DNA of 64,000 nt from Trichostrongylus colubriformis (Eukaryota; Nematoda; Chromadorea; Rhabditida; Trichostrongylidae): NCBI GenBank assembly GCA_963978905.1, contig OZ022259.1, forward strand, positions 744,001 through 808,000. Reading direction: 5' to 3'. Below the pieces are notes generated by a model that worked only from the letters and a program-made list of their open reading frames with translations, was not told the origin of the DNA and searched no databases. Both the position numbers and the translations under genes were made by a program. Shown here piece after piece: positions 61,997 to 64,000 of this stretch (its first letter is position 1; the number at the start of each line of letters is the position of its first letter).

Positions 61997-63849
61997 GAAG
62001 TCGTTGTGTACTCATTGAAGCTGCGGTATGTCGCAGTATGCGTTACAAGAATCGCGTTTTGATTGTGTGCTAATTGCTATGGAAAACTGGAGATTGTTCG
62101 ATAATCGGAACGCGGATTGTACGTGGATGTCGTAAGGGTGTTAAAAATGGCGCGAAAACGTGTTATAGTAATAGTCCTATTTTATATAATTCGCTGTAAA
62201 TCCATTACTTATAGATTTCTTGTTCAAGCTTCATAGATTTTCGGGATCAGCCCGTCGAGCTCTAGAAAGTGTTGCTATTCCTGGTTCGCTCCAATTCGTT
62301 AGTAAAGCATCTTCCATGTTCAGAAAAATGTTTGAGAGAATTTTCGAAAAGTTATAAGCTGGCTATGCAATCCTTTCTCAGTCCTAATTTAAACTCACAA
62401 ATAAGAATGTTGAAATCCCCTCATGTCAGATGAGCCCCTATTCCTTAGTGTGGCCCCAAATGGCATCCCTGTATGACAACACCCCTTTATGCTAAGGAGG
62501 ATTTCTGTTGGCTATACTATTAACAACTTTCATGGGGCAGCCTCATATTTTTCAACCGGTGTGTGGAGCATTTAATTAGCCGAATGTCTACTGACCCTAT
62601 AATAAGATAATCTGCTAATCAGTTCGAGACGCCGATGGGTCCGCCCGTACAAGTTTTACAAGTTGAACATGTATTCTTAATCTCACTTATTTTAATTTCA
62701 TTTCCATTTTGAGATGGGCGACAACTTGTTTACATTTCATGCAAACGTTACTTGATAGTAAGTGGCGCGATGGAGCCGTACCGGTGAGCTCCGAGAGCTT
62801 ACAAGTCGGGTGACTCGAATAAAGTATTCAATTCAAACAACGGCTCTATTGTGACATTTTGGCACTTCAATTGTTGTGATTCTTGGTTAGTGTACCGAGG
62901 GTGACAAAGCGTCACTTCGCTTCGCTTATGGCTCGCAGCCAATAAACAGAGCACAGATTTATGAAAGAGATGAAATTAGAAGTGTAGGGCATTCCTGGAG
63001 TGTCTCTGTATAAAAAGAGTAAGCTGCTGTTCACTACTTCACCGTCGTCAACAGATGATGCCGTCAGTCAGCGCTCTGTGGCTTAAGAACACCTACTGCG
63101 TCGGCGTCTGTCCAAAACCGCTGAGCCAACCTCCATGGTTTGTCTTCCACTAGTTTCCTAAGGACCGTCGCCACCGTCCGAGATCGAACATGCCACTAGC
63201 GACGTTTTAATGATACGCACGTGCACCCACTTGGAAACGTAGGGTGTTGCAAACCTGAAGAAAACCGATTATTCAAGTGAACACTCAGGAGAAATCTTCT
63301 CGACTACTGAGTGTGAACAGACCTCTGCAGCGTTGTGCACACGCAGATGATATCGCGGGCGTCGTCGAGTTGGATGAGTGTATTATCCTGACTTGAGAGA
63401 AATATCCATTCAGAGTTTGATTAATTTGATTCTCGAAGCGAAGGGAGAAATGTAACTTTTTGGCGCCTCCCGTAAACGTGACGACTCAAGGTCGTCCATC
63501 TCCTGTAGGCATCCATCTCTTGTGAGAGAGTCATGACTGGAATAGTAGCAACAGATATGAAAAATTCGAAGCACCTCGTTATCAGCTGATCTTCGCGATA
63601 TCCAGCACTATTCCTGCTTTTCCACGAATCTCATGCTAGATCTTCAGCACGACCGTGTCAGCTACCAGTGGCTGACAGAGGTCATGGACCTTTTCAGCCC
63701 TTCTGGTATTCAAGAAAGTTTTTGGGGTGAAACAGCTGCCCACCACCTTCTGATGTTATGCGAGCCATGGACCAGTGGAAAGGGGTGTGCACCCTTACAA
63801 AGACCCCGGGAACCGTAAGCTGAGCAAAAATGATTGCTCAAAATGTTCA
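61997..63849. other. Intergenic or intronic, no supported feature
   Basis: AT-rich with short frames; the frame at 63633-63818 has no recognised motif. Probably still an intron of the transferase. Confidence 0.35.
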
Positions 63850-64000
63850 CCAATGGTGGTTATTTAGGATGGTGATCACGAATACAACTTCCTTTTTTGG
63901 TGCCGAAGGCGAATTGGCGCCGGCTGCGCCAAAATGGTGTGCCAGCTGTTCCTCACTGTCGATTCCCTCGTGCCGAGGAAACTCACCAGCTACTCTTCTA
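63850..64000. repeat. Partial foldback element, cut by the window end
   Basis: GTGATCACGAATACAACTTCC followed by GGCGAATTGGCGCCGGCTGC and GCCAAAATGGTG resembles the arm words of 14151-14607 and 20776-21843. Confidence 0.4.

Overview
The window looks like a piece of a nematode nuclear genome, most likely a clade V strongylid (hookworm-type). The evidence is one long spliced gene with short phase-matched exons and T-rich TTTTAG/TTTCAG acceptors, Tc1/mariner, RTE-like and Ty3 elements typical of nematodes, and dense foldback (MITE-like) DNA. No bacterial, plasmid or phage organisation is present.

The main gene is a UDP-GalNAc:polypeptide N-acetylgalactosaminyltransferase (GT27, gly-5-like) on the + strand. 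I could place 15 exons from 20626 to 59913: a type II signal-anchor exon, stem exons, the complete catalytic domain (DSH metal motif, WGGENLE block, CSHVGHVFR block), then three homologous, same-phase exons that each encode the first lectin (ricin-B) subrepeat. These three look like alternative exons. The rest of the lectin domain and the stop codon were not found and probably lie beyond 64000. The gene spans at least 39 kb, almost all of it intron filled with transposon-derived DNA.

Left part (1-20.6 kb): RTE-like LINE fragments (31-300, 505-783, 3440-4020), a Tc1-like transposon with a broken transposase (6858-8417), the 3' exons of an unidentified minus-strand gene (about 9249-11110), and several foldback elements (12.1, 14.2 and 15.2-16.0 kb).

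Introns of the main gene: intron 1 has nested foldbacks and a Tc1-type MITE; intron 2 a mariner remnant; intron 4 a 7.86-kb Ty3-type LTR retrotransposon in antisense (26401-34259) with near-identical LTRs, a 4-bp target duplication and a PIF/Harbinger-like MITE inserted in gag; intron 5 a hAT-like element with a perfect 8-bp target duplication nested in another MITE, plus a triplicated minisatellite; intron 12 a decayed Tc1/mariner-superfamily transposase and a piggyBac-like MITE; the interval between alternative exons 13b and 13c a decayed LTR-retrotransposon gag/protease region.

Right end (59.9-64 kb): mostly featureless sequence with one endonuclease-like LINE fragment. Boundaries of degenerate repeats are approximate. 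All calls come from reading the sequence; no database search was run.
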